The position numbers and the translations under genes are program-made. The notes beneath the pieces were generated by a model. That model did not search any database and was not told the DNA's origin. It was given only the letters and a program-made list of their open reading frames with translations. A stretch of DNA of 41,776 nucleotides from a virus, in the IMG/VR virus record IMGVR_UViG_3300020578_000169, positions 1-41,776 of that record; one strand, written 5' to 3'. Of this stretch, positions 26,755 to 34,384 are shown in pieces. How positions within the stretch are numbered: the first letter of the stretch is position 1; each line of letters opens with the position of its first letter.

Positions 26755-27267
26755 CTATACAAATCTACCTTTTTTATCTGCAGCCCTGGAGTACTTGATC
26801 TCCAGTATGATGTCTGTTGAGAACATTCCCTGTAACTCTTCCGAAGGGGAGGTTGGGGAAATGTCTGCTATAAATATGCTGTAAAATTTAAATTTGTCGG
26901 ACGTGACCGATGAGTGGTTTACGTCTTTTGCTGTTTCGTCCATTCGCCTAAATTCGTCAGTCATAAAGTTTCTAATCTCATTTATATCAGCCACGCTTGG
27001 GGTATATATTGTAAATAGTATCTGTTCACAGCATATGGCCCACAGACTCTCATATGACATTCCAACCTTGTCGTAGACAATATGTTTTTTGCCATTTAAA
27101 AATTGATTCATTTCTGGAGCTTGCTGTACTGGAATTATAGGAACTATTGTCTCTGCTATATTCTCACTATAGTAGTTATCTGCATTAAATAGTCCTGCCG
27201 CCACCAATCTATCCCACAAATATTTACGGACCTCAATCATGGCGTCTAGCTTATAATTTACTGTCAT
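26755..27267 (-). CDS. Tail completion/terminator-like protein
   Basis: This is a 170-residue protein just upstream of the tail tube gene, where siphoviruses encode the tail terminator that caps the tube and joins it to the neck. An N-terminal helix (VNYKLDAMIEVRKYLWDRLVAAGLF) and a strand-rich body including HIVYDKVGMSYESLWAICCEQILFTIYTP, then VADINEIRNFMTDEFRRMD and FKFYSIFIADI, fit the small alpha/beta fold of such proteins. The call depends on order, size and this pattern. It overlaps the preceding gene by 4 nt (ATGA). Confidence 0.65.
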   Translation of the reverse strand: MTVNYKLDAMIEVRKYLWDRLVAAGLFNADNYYSENIAETIVPIIPVQQAPEMNQFLNGKKHIVYDKVGMSYESLWAICCEQILFTIYTPSVADINEIRNFMTDEFRRMDETAKDVNHSSVTSDKFKFYSIFIADISPTSPSEELQGMFSTDIILEIKYSRAADKKGRFV

Positions 27268-28049
27268 GCTGTCACCGTCGCAAATGCTGATTCAACTGCA
27301 TTGTCTGCCATTGTTCTTAATGTATTTGGAGAAAAAGAATATTGAACTTTGCGTACATTTGCTGGAGTTCTTAAGGCTTTGGCCATGGCATTAGAAAACA
27401 ATTGTTGAAATCCAGATCTTTTAATTGATTGATTTACTAGGTCGGTAGTAAAGAAATGTCTTTTCGCTGATTCAAATGATTGCTTTGCTGGGGTTCCGCC
27501 AGGTCTTCTTACCGTTACAGATGCCCCCTTTGGCATGTATACAGTATATCCACTAACATCAAATACTAATCTTTCTGCGCTTCTTGGTTTAATTACAACT
27601 GGCTGGCCCTGTTCCATAATAAATGCTTTATTTGCAAATACATGTCTATGCTTGCCCCTTTTAGTAGGAACCATGCTTGTGGACAATTTAAACTCTGAGC
27701 CTATGCTAAAAGATGTTCCTTGTGAACCGACTATTTTAATCTTAAATAAGCGGGATGTTGGGTTTCCAACCTTCTTCCATTCATAGACATGATGCAAAGT
27801 CTTAGGATTTGCTCTTGCTTTTGCGTCAATATACTCGCCAAAATCTTTATCTATTTGATCAAATAAAGTTTTTGTAAACTTACTGCCAAAGGCTTTGCTT
27901 GTGGTTAATTTAGCAAGGACATGGGTTTTGTAGTAAATCATAGCCGAAACCTGTGCCACTGTGCTGTCTTGTAAATTAGCATACTTGTTTCCAGCTAGAA
28001 CTCTTTCAAGTCCGCTTGCTGCTTGTACCAATAATACGTTAGAGCTCAA
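27264..28049 (-). CDS. Neck/minor tail component
   Basis: This is a 261-residue basic protein between the head-tail stopper candidate and the tail terminator candidate. N-terminal helices (VAQVSAMIYYKTHVLAKL, KFTKTLFDQIDKDFGEYIDAKARAN) precede a basic strand region (MVPTKRGKHRHVFANKAFIMEQGQPVVIKPRSAERLVFDVSG is split by loops). The C-terminal helix includes LFSNAMAKALRTPANVRKVQ. Proteins of this length here are usually HK97 gp10-like connector or neck proteins. The start codon is TTG at 28049 with GGAGG nine bases upstream, and it overlaps the previous gene by 11 nt. The exact role is not determined. Confidence 0.6.
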   Translation of the reverse strand: MSSNVLLVQAASGLERVLAGNKYANLQDSTVAQVSAMIYYKTHVLAKLTTSKAFGSKFTKTLFDQIDKDFGEYIDAKARANPKTLHHVYEWKKVGNPTSRLFKIKIVGSQGTSFSIGSEFKLSTSMVPTKRGKHRHVFANKAFIMEQGQPVVIKPRSAERLVFDVSGYTVYMPKGASVTVRRPGGTPAKQSFESAKRHFFTTDLVNQSIKRSGFQQLFSNAMAKALRTPANVRKVQYSFSPNTLRTMADNAVESAFATVTA

Positions 28050-28467
28050 GTCTTTGCACCTCCGACCTCTTTAACGAAGAGTTGTATCCTATAATATTTC
28101 CAAATGGATCGGTGATTGGAGTGGTTCCCATTACCTCAAATACTGTTGGGGTCTCATTAGGGTAATCAAGTTCTTGCCATATTACTGTGCCGTCAGGCGT
28201 TCTAATATTTGAAACTTTTTCTCTAAGACTTAATTTAATGCTTGTTCTTATTTGAATAATCTGGTCGTTAATATATCGATTATTAAATATCTGTTTATCG
28301 CTAGTTCTTGTTGCAGCAGAATTACTAATTAAGCCTTTAGCATGGCAATCTAAAGTTTTATAATATTGCCAATATTTTCTAATTGCGCCTGTTTCCTCGT
28401 CTTGGGAGTCGACCTGTCGGAAGACATCCATCTTCATCGATAAGACGGAATCGACTATACTAAACAT
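28039..28467 (-). CDS. Head-tail connector/stopper protein
   Basis: This 142-residue protein fits a head closure or stopper that seals the portal channel after packaging. It has a strand-rich central part (DCHAKGLISNSAATRTSDKQ, INDQIIQIRTSIKLSLREKV) and a loop with GTVIWQELDYPNETPTVFEVMG, then a final YNSSLKRSEVQRLEL. The pattern 'd...v.v.t...l...d.i.n..G...yev.G' is typical of phage stopper proteins. It overlaps the preceding connector gene with TAATG and precedes the neck gene. The N-terminal MFSIVDSVLSMKMDVFRQ resembles the start of such proteins. Confidence 0.65.
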   Translation of the reverse strand: MFSIVDSVLSMKMDVFRQVDSQDEETGAIRKYWQYYKTLDCHAKGLISNSAATRTSDKQIFNNRYINDQIIQIRTSIKLSLREKVSNIRTPDGTVIWQELDYPNETPTVFEVMGTTPITDPFGNIIGYNSSLKRSEVQRLEL

Positions 28468-29456
28468 TATATCAGCAGCATACTGGATAACTTGTACTCT
28501 GTCAAAAGCTTATCTGCATAAGCGGATCCAGTCCCTTTATATGCTTCACTTAAATACTCAAAGTCCCAATCAAAAGTAGAGATACTCTTTAAATACTTAT
28601 CTGCCCAAATTCTGTCTTTTGCAAAATAATGTCCCATTAGCTGAATAGTTGCTTGTTGAATTTCATCTGGGACTACTCTCCACCCAAATTTAGCAACAAT
28701 CTTATACCTAACATTCTTTTGAAATACATCTCCCAAATTTACATCAGATATTGATGGGGGGATCATCCCATTTGCCACATAAACAGTGTTATCTACCAGT
28801 GCTGCCCTGTCTATTCTTATAGCAAAACCTGTTTCTGAAATTACTGGGGTTACGCCCCAATTGTTTTTGTTCTCTATCTTATCTACAAGAAGAACATCGT
28901 TTGCATAAATTTGATATATAGTATCAATTTTTGTTGGCAAAGTTAATACATCAGATCCGTCTCCGTACACAATAAGTGTATTGTCAAACAAGAAAAATTC
29001 TTGCCCAGTAAAATCATCTACAAGTCTACGTGCATGCTTTTCGGCCATCGTCAATTCATGATAAGACTTATAATTAGGATCACTTGAGTCTGTGCTTATA
29101 TTTAAATTTTCTATAGCCTCATTTAAATTGCAATAAGGAGTTATTACATTTACTGTAGTAAATTGAGCATGACTGCTTGAATTTATATTATATTTCCAGT
29201 GAAGTTTTAATGTTCTTGGTCTTACTGATATTGAATAGGGAATGTTTATACAATACGATCCAGGATCAGTTTCTAATTTTTGAGCAACAAGGTTTTGTGC
29301 AATTGGCACATCTGGATTTAAGGCTGGGCTAACCAGCGGGTCCAGGGTGATGTCGTATATATCTACTAAAACCGATCCAGCAATATCTACTACTTCTCCT
29401 CCATAAAATGTTTTAATTTTTATGGGGGTTGTGCTATTTACATAAACCTCTGCCAT
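28467..29456 (-). CDS. Head-tail connector (adaptor) protein with N-terminal beta domain
   Basis: This is a 329-residue protein. The N-terminal part (about 1-110) looks like a beta-sandwich domain (TPIKIKTFYGGEVVDIAGSV, RTLKLHWKYNI). The C-terminal part has the helices typical of siphovirus adaptor proteins that bind the portal: NYKSYHELTMAEKHARRLVD, VPDEIQQATIQLMGHYFAKD, and a final region with YKGTGSAYADKLLTEYKL. Similar proteins in actinobacterial siphoviruses are called head-to-tail connectors. The gene lies between the SAP-like protein and the stopper, as expected. No strong Shine-Dalgarno is seen, so re-initiation from the upstream gene is possible. Confidence 0.75.
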   Translation of the reverse strand: MAEVYVNSTTPIKIKTFYGGEVVDIAGSVLVDIYDITLDPLVSPALNPDVPIAQNLVAQKLETDPGSYCINIPYSISVRPRTLKLHWKYNINSSSHAQFTTVNVITPYCNLNEAIENLNISTDSSDPNYKSYHELTMAEKHARRLVDDFTGQEFFLFDNTLIVYGDGSDVLTLPTKIDTIYQIYANDVLLVDKIENKNNWGVTPVISETGFAIRIDRAALVDNTVYVANGMIPPSISDVNLGDVFQKNVRYKIVAKFGWRVVPDEIQQATIQLMGHYFAKDRIWADKYLKSISTFDWDFEYLSEAYKGTGSAYADKLLTEYKLSSMLLI

Positions 29457-29465
29457 TTGTTAGGC

Positions 29466-29864
29466 TTAGCTGTAGTACTCCTGAACCTCTGTTGGAGTTG
29501 CTAGTCTAAACCCCTCCTCCTTATCAAAAATTTTTTGAGCATCTTCTGAGGCCATGGCTACAAATGGATGCTCTTTTGTGAATGTAAAGCCGACAATATC
29601 ATATCGATAATTTGCTCTAGTCATTCTAACAAGAACTGTGTTTTCTGGTTGCCCCGCCTTTGCATCAAATCTTGGTAATACTTCTTCTGCTTCTTCTGCG
29701 GAGTCTGCAATTTTATCTAGGGTGTTCTGGTATACGGACCAGGTAACTCCTTCATCTGCCAAGGCCGCAACAATACCTGCCTTTGTCTTTAGTCCCTCTG
29801 TTTCGACTGCAAAATCTTCTGCAATCTTTTTTAGCTCTGATACCTTAAGTGTGTCAAATGACAT
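29466..29864 (-). CDS. Small SAP/LEM-like domain head protein
   Basis: This is a 132-residue acidic protein. The first 40 residues (TLKVSELKKIAEDFAVETEG, then KTKAGIVAALADEGVTW) fit a SAP/Rho-N type helix-extended loop-helix, a fold that often binds nucleic acid or protein. The C-terminal half is a small basic/hydrophobic domain (NTVLVRMTRANYRYDIVGFTFT, EHPFVAMASEDAQKIFDKEE) of a kind found in phage head or connector proteins after the major capsid gene. It may be a decoration or head-tail joining component. The start at 29864 has AAGGAG six bases upstream and lies just downstream of a terminator and a promoter. Confidence 0.7.
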   Translation of the reverse strand: MSFDTLKVSELKKIAEDFAVETEGLKTKAGIVAALADEGVTWSVYQNTLDKIADSAEEAEEVLPRFDAKAGQPENTVLVRMTRANYRYDIVGFTFTKEHPFVAMASEDAQKIFDKEEGFRLATPTEVQEYYS

Positions 29865-29891
29865 AAATATCTCCTTATTCTAGGTAAATCA

Positions 29892-29920
29892 ATTATAGCA
29901 TTAGTAAATTAAAATGAAAA
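29892..29920 (-). promoter_or_regulatory. Promoter after capsid gene terminator
   Basis: TTTTCA (29920-29915) and a perfect TATAAT (29897-29892) are 17 bp apart. The predicted start near 29885 gives a short leader with AAGGAG before the ATG at 29864. It begins inside the T-tract of the terminator at 29917-29945, so the connector genes probably form their own unit. Confidence 0.5.
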
Positions 29921-29945
29921 CCCCCCAAAAAATAAATTTTGGGGG
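29917..29945 (-). terminator. Intrinsic terminator after major capsid gene
   Basis: On the minus strand, CCCCCAAAA pairs with TTTTGGGGG across a 6-nt loop (TTTATT), then runs into GTTTT. It is a strong, near-symmetric terminator 30 bases after the major capsid gene's stop codon. Confidence 0.85.
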
Positions 29946-29975
29946 TATTTTCTTGCAGACCTAAATCCTGTTTAA

Positions 29976-31022
29976 TTAGGAAGCGATCTTAACGTTCTTG
30001 ACTACGACCCAAGCATCAGCTTGTTCAATTTGGACGCCAACACGAGTATACATTGTATACTCAATGGAGTCCTTACGTGGCCAGAAGAAACGATAGACAG
30101 TTACATCACGCTTGATACCAATAACAACGTTATTTGGGAATGTCAAGTGGACGTCACCATGTGAACCAGTTGCGCCTGAATAGTCGCCAGTCTGGGTTTC
30201 TGGAAGTAGCGGAACTTCGACAATCGGAATACCGAATGCGAAAGGCGCTACGAAACCTGCTGGGCCACCAAGGCCTGCCTGATCTCCACGGATAATGCTT
30301 GCGGCAATATCTTGTGGATTAACATTTTGAATGTTTTGCGATGTATTGAATAGGTAATCCTGAATCAAGTTTGAACCTGATAGGAAACGAAGATCATTGC
30401 GACGTTGCTTGTACTTACGTGGCATAGCCTTAAGTGCTTTGTTGAAGATGTCACGGGAAATTGCATTTCCACCACCATCAACTACACGGCCATTTGCCTT
30501 TGAAAGTTTGACAACACCATCAAATGCCTTATAAAGTGCATCTGTACCTGCAGCATTTCCATTGAGGACTACGTCTTCAATGTCGTTACCTGCTTGTGTT
30601 GCCATCAAACGTGCAATATGATCCTCTAGATCAGCACCCTCAATATTGTCTTCTAAAGACTCAGTTGAGAGCTCCCAATCTAGACGAAGCTTCTTTGTTG
30701 TAAGAGAAATCTTGGAGAAGGTGACAGCTGCGTTTGCGGCAGTATTATCAGCTTCAGTGGCGAGTTTCATAAGTTTCTCACCCACGCCAATACGATCAAT
30801 CTCAGTTACGTCAGCTCGCATGCGAACTGTACGTGCTACTTTACCAATTACGGTTGCATCGAACACATAATCTAGGAAGCGAGCAGATTGTTCTGGATTT
30901 AAAAGACCACCCTTACCCTCGTTTGCACGATGGATGCCTGTGTCTGCGAATGCAGAACCAACCATAGTTGTTGTTACGGTTGTTCCAGCTTCAACTGCTT
31001 TTGCTAATGTTTCATTGCTCAT
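29976..31022 (-). CDS. Major capsid protein, HK97 fold
   Basis: This is a 348-residue capsid subunit. HK97-type features include an N-terminal arm (GKGGLLNPEQSARFLDYVFD), E-loop and spine-like strands (RMRADVTEIDRIGVGEKLMK), the long helix with DLEDHIARLMATQAGNDIED, and a C-terminal P-domain with FFWPRKDSIEYTMYTRVGVQ. It follows the protease-scaffold gene directly, with AAGGAGG well placed before ATG 31022. The scaffold and protease would guide its assembly into procapsids and trim it. Codons are GC-richer than in the fibre genes, as expected for an abundant protein. A strong terminator follows. Confidence 0.9.
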   Translation of the reverse strand: MSNETLAKAVEAGTTVTTTMVGSAFADTGIHRANEGKGGLLNPEQSARFLDYVFDATVIGKVARTVRMRADVTEIDRIGVGEKLMKLATEADNTAANAAVTFSKISLTTKKLRLDWELSTESLEDNIEGADLEDHIARLMATQAGNDIEDVVLNGNAAGTDALYKAFDGVVKLSKANGRVVDGGGNAISRDIFNKALKAMPRKYKQRRNDLRFLSGSNLIQDYLFNTSQNIQNVNPQDIAASIIRGDQAGLGGPAGFVAPFAFGIPIVEVPLLPETQTGDYSGATGSHGDVHLTFPNNVVIGIKRDVTVYRFFWPRKDSIEYTMYTRVGVQIEQADAWVVVKNVKIAS

Positions 31023-31039
31023 TTATTTTTTACCCTCCT

Positions 31040-32359
31040 TTAGTTAAAAAGTTCGTTTACGGAACCAAGGAAAGAACCGTTCCATTTGGATTTTTTGAGT
31101 GTAACTTCCTGAGACCCGCCAAGGTCTGAGGACTTCTTAATTGCAGTCTCTGATTCGACTGCGTCGACACGCTTTTCGACATTGTCGATGGTGCCCTTTA
31201 TATCTTCTACAGCCTTGCTTAATACAGCATGCTGTTCTGCCAACTCTGAAATTCTGGTATCTACACTCTTGCTAAATGTCTCTACAGTTTCTTTAATATT
31301 TGAAACCTGAGCGGCACTAGCTTCGGATGCCTTATTTAGAGTATCTGAGAAAAAGCCTTTTAAGTCGCCAAGCATCTTTGCAAAATCAGGTTCATCAACC
31401 TCAACTTCTGATACGTCGGCTGCTTTTTCCAGAGCTTCGGCAGAAGCGTCTGCAACAACTTCTGTTGCTTTAGCAACAAGCGCTTCCTCTGCAGGAGCAG
31501 CGGCTGGTGTTTCTTCTACAGCAGCAGGGGTCTCTTCGACGGCTGCTAATGTTTCTGTGTTTTCTGACACTTCATTACCTCCTTCTGCGTTTGCCTGTTT
31601 TGCAATTGTATTTGTATCAGGCAACGTATTTCTTGACTTCTTAAATGAATCAAGAATCTTGTCTATTTCCTTTGACTTGTTTATGTCATTACTTTCAACC
31701 CATCCAATCAATGTTGCTGGTTTTCCAGAAACTGGAGATGTGTATGTTGCGTCGGTAGACATAAATACCGAGTCGCTATCTTCGCAATAAAAAATGTTTT
31801 CTGTTTTAACATCTGCAGCAATGCCTTTAAATACAAGATGACCATTCATTTTCTGAATGGACAAAATATTGCATAGTTCATTTGCTGGTGAGTCGACTAC
31901 TGATAACTCCATGAGGGCATAGTCTTTAATAAATCTTACCGTTTGTCCTGTTGCTTTATTTACTTCGTTATCGGACTCTATAATCTTTCCGCCAATTGAA
32001 AAACCTTGTAGTGTGCCATCAAGAATCTTTTCCCACGTATCTTGTGCACCCTTTGAAATATATGCGTCTACATAAACGCCATTATAAAATTCGCCATTTT
32101 TTGGATTATAAAAAGATTCTGGCTTAAACGAGATCATCTTCCCTACAGCATTTGGTCCATGCATTTCACGAATGTTTCCACGGAAAGATTCAAATGCTTT
32201 CATGCTTGCTTCTTGCATAACAACGTCGCCTGTTTGGTCTAAATTGTCTAGCGTTGCAAATCCAGATACGGTACGCTTTTCACGGTTAACTTTAGTAAAA
32301 GGTACAGACAGGGTAATGTCATTGCCGCTAGAAGACCAAAGAGATTTCTCAATATTCAT
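31040..32359 (-). CDS. Capsid maturation protease fused to scaffold
   Basis: This 439-residue protein joins a prohead protease (about 1-170) to a C-terminal scaffold. The protease half has RTVSGFATLDNLDQTGDVV, H67 in REMHGPNAVGKM, S121 in GFSIGGK, and LMELSVVDSPANE (E151, D156), consistent with the His-Ser-Asp/Glu catalytic set of herpesvirus/HK97-type maturation proteases. An Ala/Glu/Pro-rich stretch with repeated VEETPAA (about 275-320) leads to a coiled coil (about 320-410) typical of delta-domain scaffolds. It would be assembled inside the procapsid and self-destroy. The start at 32359 lacks a Shine-Dalgarno but has TATAAT 7 nt upstream, suggesting a leaderless start. Confidence 0.9.
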   Translation of the reverse strand: MNIEKSLWSSSGNDITLSVPFTKVNREKRTVSGFATLDNLDQTGDVVMQEASMKAFESFRGNIREMHGPNAVGKMISFKPESFYNPKNGEFYNGVYVDAYISKGAQDTWEKILDGTLQGFSIGGKIIESDNEVNKATGQTVRFIKDYALMELSVVDSPANELCNILSIQKMNGHLVFKGIAADVKTENIFYCEDSDSVFMSTDATYTSPVSGKPATLIGWVESNDINKSKEIDKILDSFKKSRNTLPDTNTIAKQANAEGGNEVSENTETLAAVEETPAAVEETPAAAPAEEALVAKATEVVADASAEALEKAADVSEVEVDEPDFAKMLGDLKGFFSDTLNKASEASAAQVSNIKETVETFSKSVDTRISELAEQHAVLSKAVEDIKGTIDNVEKRVDAVESETAIKKSSDLGGSQEVTLKKSKWNGSFLGSVNELFN

Positions 32360-32366
32360 ATGCTTA

Positions 32367-32395
32367 ATTATATTTATTTATATGTAAAAAGGCAA
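32367..32395 (-). promoter_or_regulatory. Promoter for capsid protease, leaderless arrangement
   Basis: TTGCCT (32395-32390), 17-bp spacer, TATAAT (32372-32367), then exactly 7 nt to the ATG at 32359. The message would begin at or beside the start codon. There is no Shine-Dalgarno in the gap. The -35 matches the one before the tail tube gene. Confidence 0.6.
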
Positions 32396-32401
32396 ATAAT
32401 C

Positions 32402-32423
32402 AGTTGAGCAGGACTACTCAACT
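32402..32423 (-). other. Hairpin overlapping portal stop codon
   Basis: A 7-bp stem (AGTTGAG with CTCAACT) with an 8-nt loop spans the end of the portal gene. The nearest T-tract lies about 12 bases further on, so it is a weak terminator at best. It may stabilise the portal message 3' end, upstream of the protease promoter. Confidence 0.3.
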
Positions 32424-33991
32424 TGTCTGCCGTCGCCTTTTGCGTTTCTGCCTTCTCCTGAAATATCTGGCTGGGTACCTTGCCTTTCTTGGGACCTGGC
32501 TCTGGTATTTCCAGCATTTGCCCTAATATCCGCCTGTTGCTGTGGCTTTAATTGCACAACTTCATCTCCACCCTCTAAAGGAATCATGCCCCTACGAATA
32601 CGTACTTCATTTGGAGTAATTACTTGCATTCTTAAATATCTTTCGTCAATTTTAGACTGCGTGTCTTCGTCTGTTAGGGTCAATTCGTTGAATTTAATTT
32701 GCAGAGCATCTGTCTTTTCTGCAAATATTCTATTTAATTTCTTTTCCAAATTTATTTGAGATGGGCGACATACCTGCTCTTTAAATGTCTTATCGGCATC
32801 TCTGGCTACCGCCAAATTAACTCCTTCAGGAGTTCCAATCTTATTTATTGGGGTTCTATGTGAAAGCAAAATTTCATCACGGTTCATCTTGCGATATGTG
32901 TTAAATGAAGACTCCTGTGGATTAGCCTCAATTGGATCCATCTTAAATTCAGTTTTAGAGTCTGCGCTATCTGGTGGTAGTGGGATATATAAAGACCTAT
33001 GGTTCTTACCCTTTAACCCAACCTGGAAAAATTCTAAAAGCTTTCTCTCTGATTCTGTAGATAGCTTTGCTCCTTTAACCGTAATAATATATCTAGGAAC
33101 CGCTTTATTTTCAAAATAATCTAGGTTATATTTACCAGCAAACTCATTTCCTGCCATAGCATTAGATGCTGCGACAATGTCTGGAAGACCGTAGTAATTA
33201 TTCATTGGGGTATATTTCTTTAAATGAATAACTTCGTTTGGCCTATCGCTTCCACCCGCAATTGGGTTTGGCATTTCTGTGTCGCCAAAGTTTCTAAAGA
33301 AAACCACCTTGCCATAAAGCAATTGAACATAACCATCACGCAAGCGTCTTACACGCATTGTCTTTGCAGGAATATGTCCGATATATCCAATATTTCCGTT
33401 TGTGGTTCTTCCTACTTCTAGATAGCCATTACCAGTGGTTTCAAGATCTGTGTAGGCTTTAACCAATGTTTCTGTAAACGTATCTTCCTGATTTGTTTCG
33501 TCTAACCACTCTTGCAAATCTTGACGGAGTTTATTAAGCTTTCTACGTGCCCGCTCTAATTGCTTGTCATCATTAATTGAGTCTAGGGCATCGTTTGTCT
33601 TCTTTGTTTCAATAAAAGAATATCCAAGACCAACAATATTTGCAACCTTAGCATTAATTGCTGCGTAATTATATGGAGATAATTCGTATATTCTAGATAG
33701 ATAATCTAAGTTATATGGAGGCTCAATAAGATCGAACATGGCATATCCAGTTACCGCCTGCGCCAATAAAATCTGTTGTGTCTCTACTCCATCTTTACCG
33801 CTAAACCTTTTTTCAAGAGTTCTGTGCATTTTGCGACGAAGTGCTGGGCCGACCCCACTAACCTTAAGAAGGTCATCGCCTTCAACGCTAAATGGATCTA
33901 GCGATTTGGTTTCTTTTACAGAAGGGAAAGTCCAATCTGCATAGTTAGAAATACCTACATCTTGAGAATCATCGTTTTCAAGGTTTTCCAT
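32414..33991 (-). CDS. Portal protein
   Basis: This protein of about 525 residues is the dodecameric channel through which DNA enters and leaves the capsid. Portal family features include AITGYAMFDLIEPPYN-like clip-wing sequences, SPYNYAAINAKVANIVGLGY, YLEVGRTTNGNIGYIGHIPA, HLKKYTPMNNYYGLPDIVAA and RDEILLSHRTPINKIGTPEG. The Gln-rich tail after 475 is typical of the crown end. I use the ATG at 33991, where GGGGGA lies four bases upstream. A start at 34018 would add 9 residues. It overlaps the small pre-portal gene by 14 nt. The protease-scaffold gene is next. Confidence 0.9.
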   Translation of the reverse strand: MENLENDDSQDVGISNYADWTFPSVKETKSLDPFSVEGDDLLKVSGVGPALRRKMHRTLEKRFSGKDGVETQQILLAQAVTGYAMFDLIEPPYNLDYLSRIYELSPYNYAAINAKVANIVGLGYSFIETKKTNDALDSINDDKQLERARRKLNKLRQDLQEWLDETNQEDTFTETLVKAYTDLETTGNGYLEVGRTTNGNIGYIGHIPAKTMRVRRLRDGYVQLLYGKVVFFRNFGDTEMPNPIAGGSDRPNEVIHLKKYTPMNNYYGLPDIVAASNAMAGNEFAGKYNLDYFENKAVPRYIITVKGAKLSTESERKLLEFFQVGLKGKNHRSLYIPLPPDSADSKTEFKMDPIEANPQESSFNTYRKMNRDEILLSHRTPINKIGTPEGVNLAVARDADKTFKEQVCRPSQINLEKKLNRIFAEKTDALQIKFNELTLTDEDTQSKIDERYLRMQVITPNEVRIRRGMIPLEGGDEVVQLKPQQQADIRANAGNTRARSQERQGTQPDISGEGRNAKGDGRQVE

Positions 33992-34322
33992 TTTGTCCCC
34001 CAAACTTCTTTGTCTCATCCTTATAGTTTCCGATATCTAAAGGATCTGGCATTAAGCCCCACTCTAATCTTTGTTTCTGGTATTCAAACTCTTGGTCATC
34101 AATCTTGCGTCGCCCTGACAAGAATTTTGGCCGCCCTTCGTATATACCGTATGACTGAACCTCTCTGGCCAGAGCGTCAATTTTAGACCTATTTCCTTTT
34201 GTAGATGTAACGGATAGGAAGTTTCCATCATCATCACCTATCCATCTTCCGTCTGGCATCTCCCAGACATATATTCCTAGGCGGGTCTCTTCGTCTAAAG
34301 TTTTTGCTCTAATATTACTCAT
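33978..34322 (-). CDS. Conserved protein upstream of portal
   Basis: This is a 114-residue protein of unknown function. It includes YVWEMPDGRWIGDDDGNFLS, a possible small beta domain, followed by a helix (SKIDALAREVQSYGIYEG) and a C-terminal charged region containing FEYQKQRLEWGLMPDP. Small proteins with this shape precede portal genes in some actinobacterial siphoviruses, as I recall, with no established role. It overlaps the portal by 14 nt. No Shine-Dalgarno precedes the ATG at 34322, but TAAAAT lies 7 nt upstream, consistent with leaderless translation. Confidence 0.7.
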   Translation of the reverse strand: MSNIRAKTLDEETRLGIYVWEMPDGRWIGDDDGNFLSVTSTKGNRSKIDALAREVQSYGIYEGRPKFLSGRRKIDDQEFEYQKQRLEWGLMPDPLDIGNYKDETKKFGGQNGKP

Positions 34323-34329
34323 TGTGTTT

Positions 34330-34335
34330 ATTTTA
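34330..34335 (-). promoter_or_regulatory. -10 hexamer placed for leaderless start of head operon
   Basis: TAAAAT ends exactly 7 nt before the ATG at 34322, with no Shine-Dalgarno between. The usual initiation distance puts the RNA start at the ATG. The only TTGACA nearby (34370-34365) is 29 bp away, too far to pair with it in the normal way. Confidence 0.45.
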
Positions 34336-34361
34336 CCACTATAGGATGTCTAAGTCCAGCT

Positions 34362-34384
34362 TTTTGTCAATCTATTTGACAAAA
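34362..34384. promoter_or_regulatory. 23-bp perfect dyad between fibre and head genes
   Basis: TTTTGTCAA and TTGACAAAA form perfect 9-bp arms around TCTAT, immediately after the stop of the LamG-like gene. It has the same geometry (9-5-9) as the dyad at 3902-3924 and shares the inner CAA/TTG. It could be an operator. As RNA it could be an A/T-rich hairpin, but no U-tract follows on the minus strand. Confidence 0.45.

Noticed and set aside
32402-32423. Hairpin at the portal stop as a strong terminator
   Set aside because: The stem is short and no T-tract follows directly. It is listed only as a weak structure.
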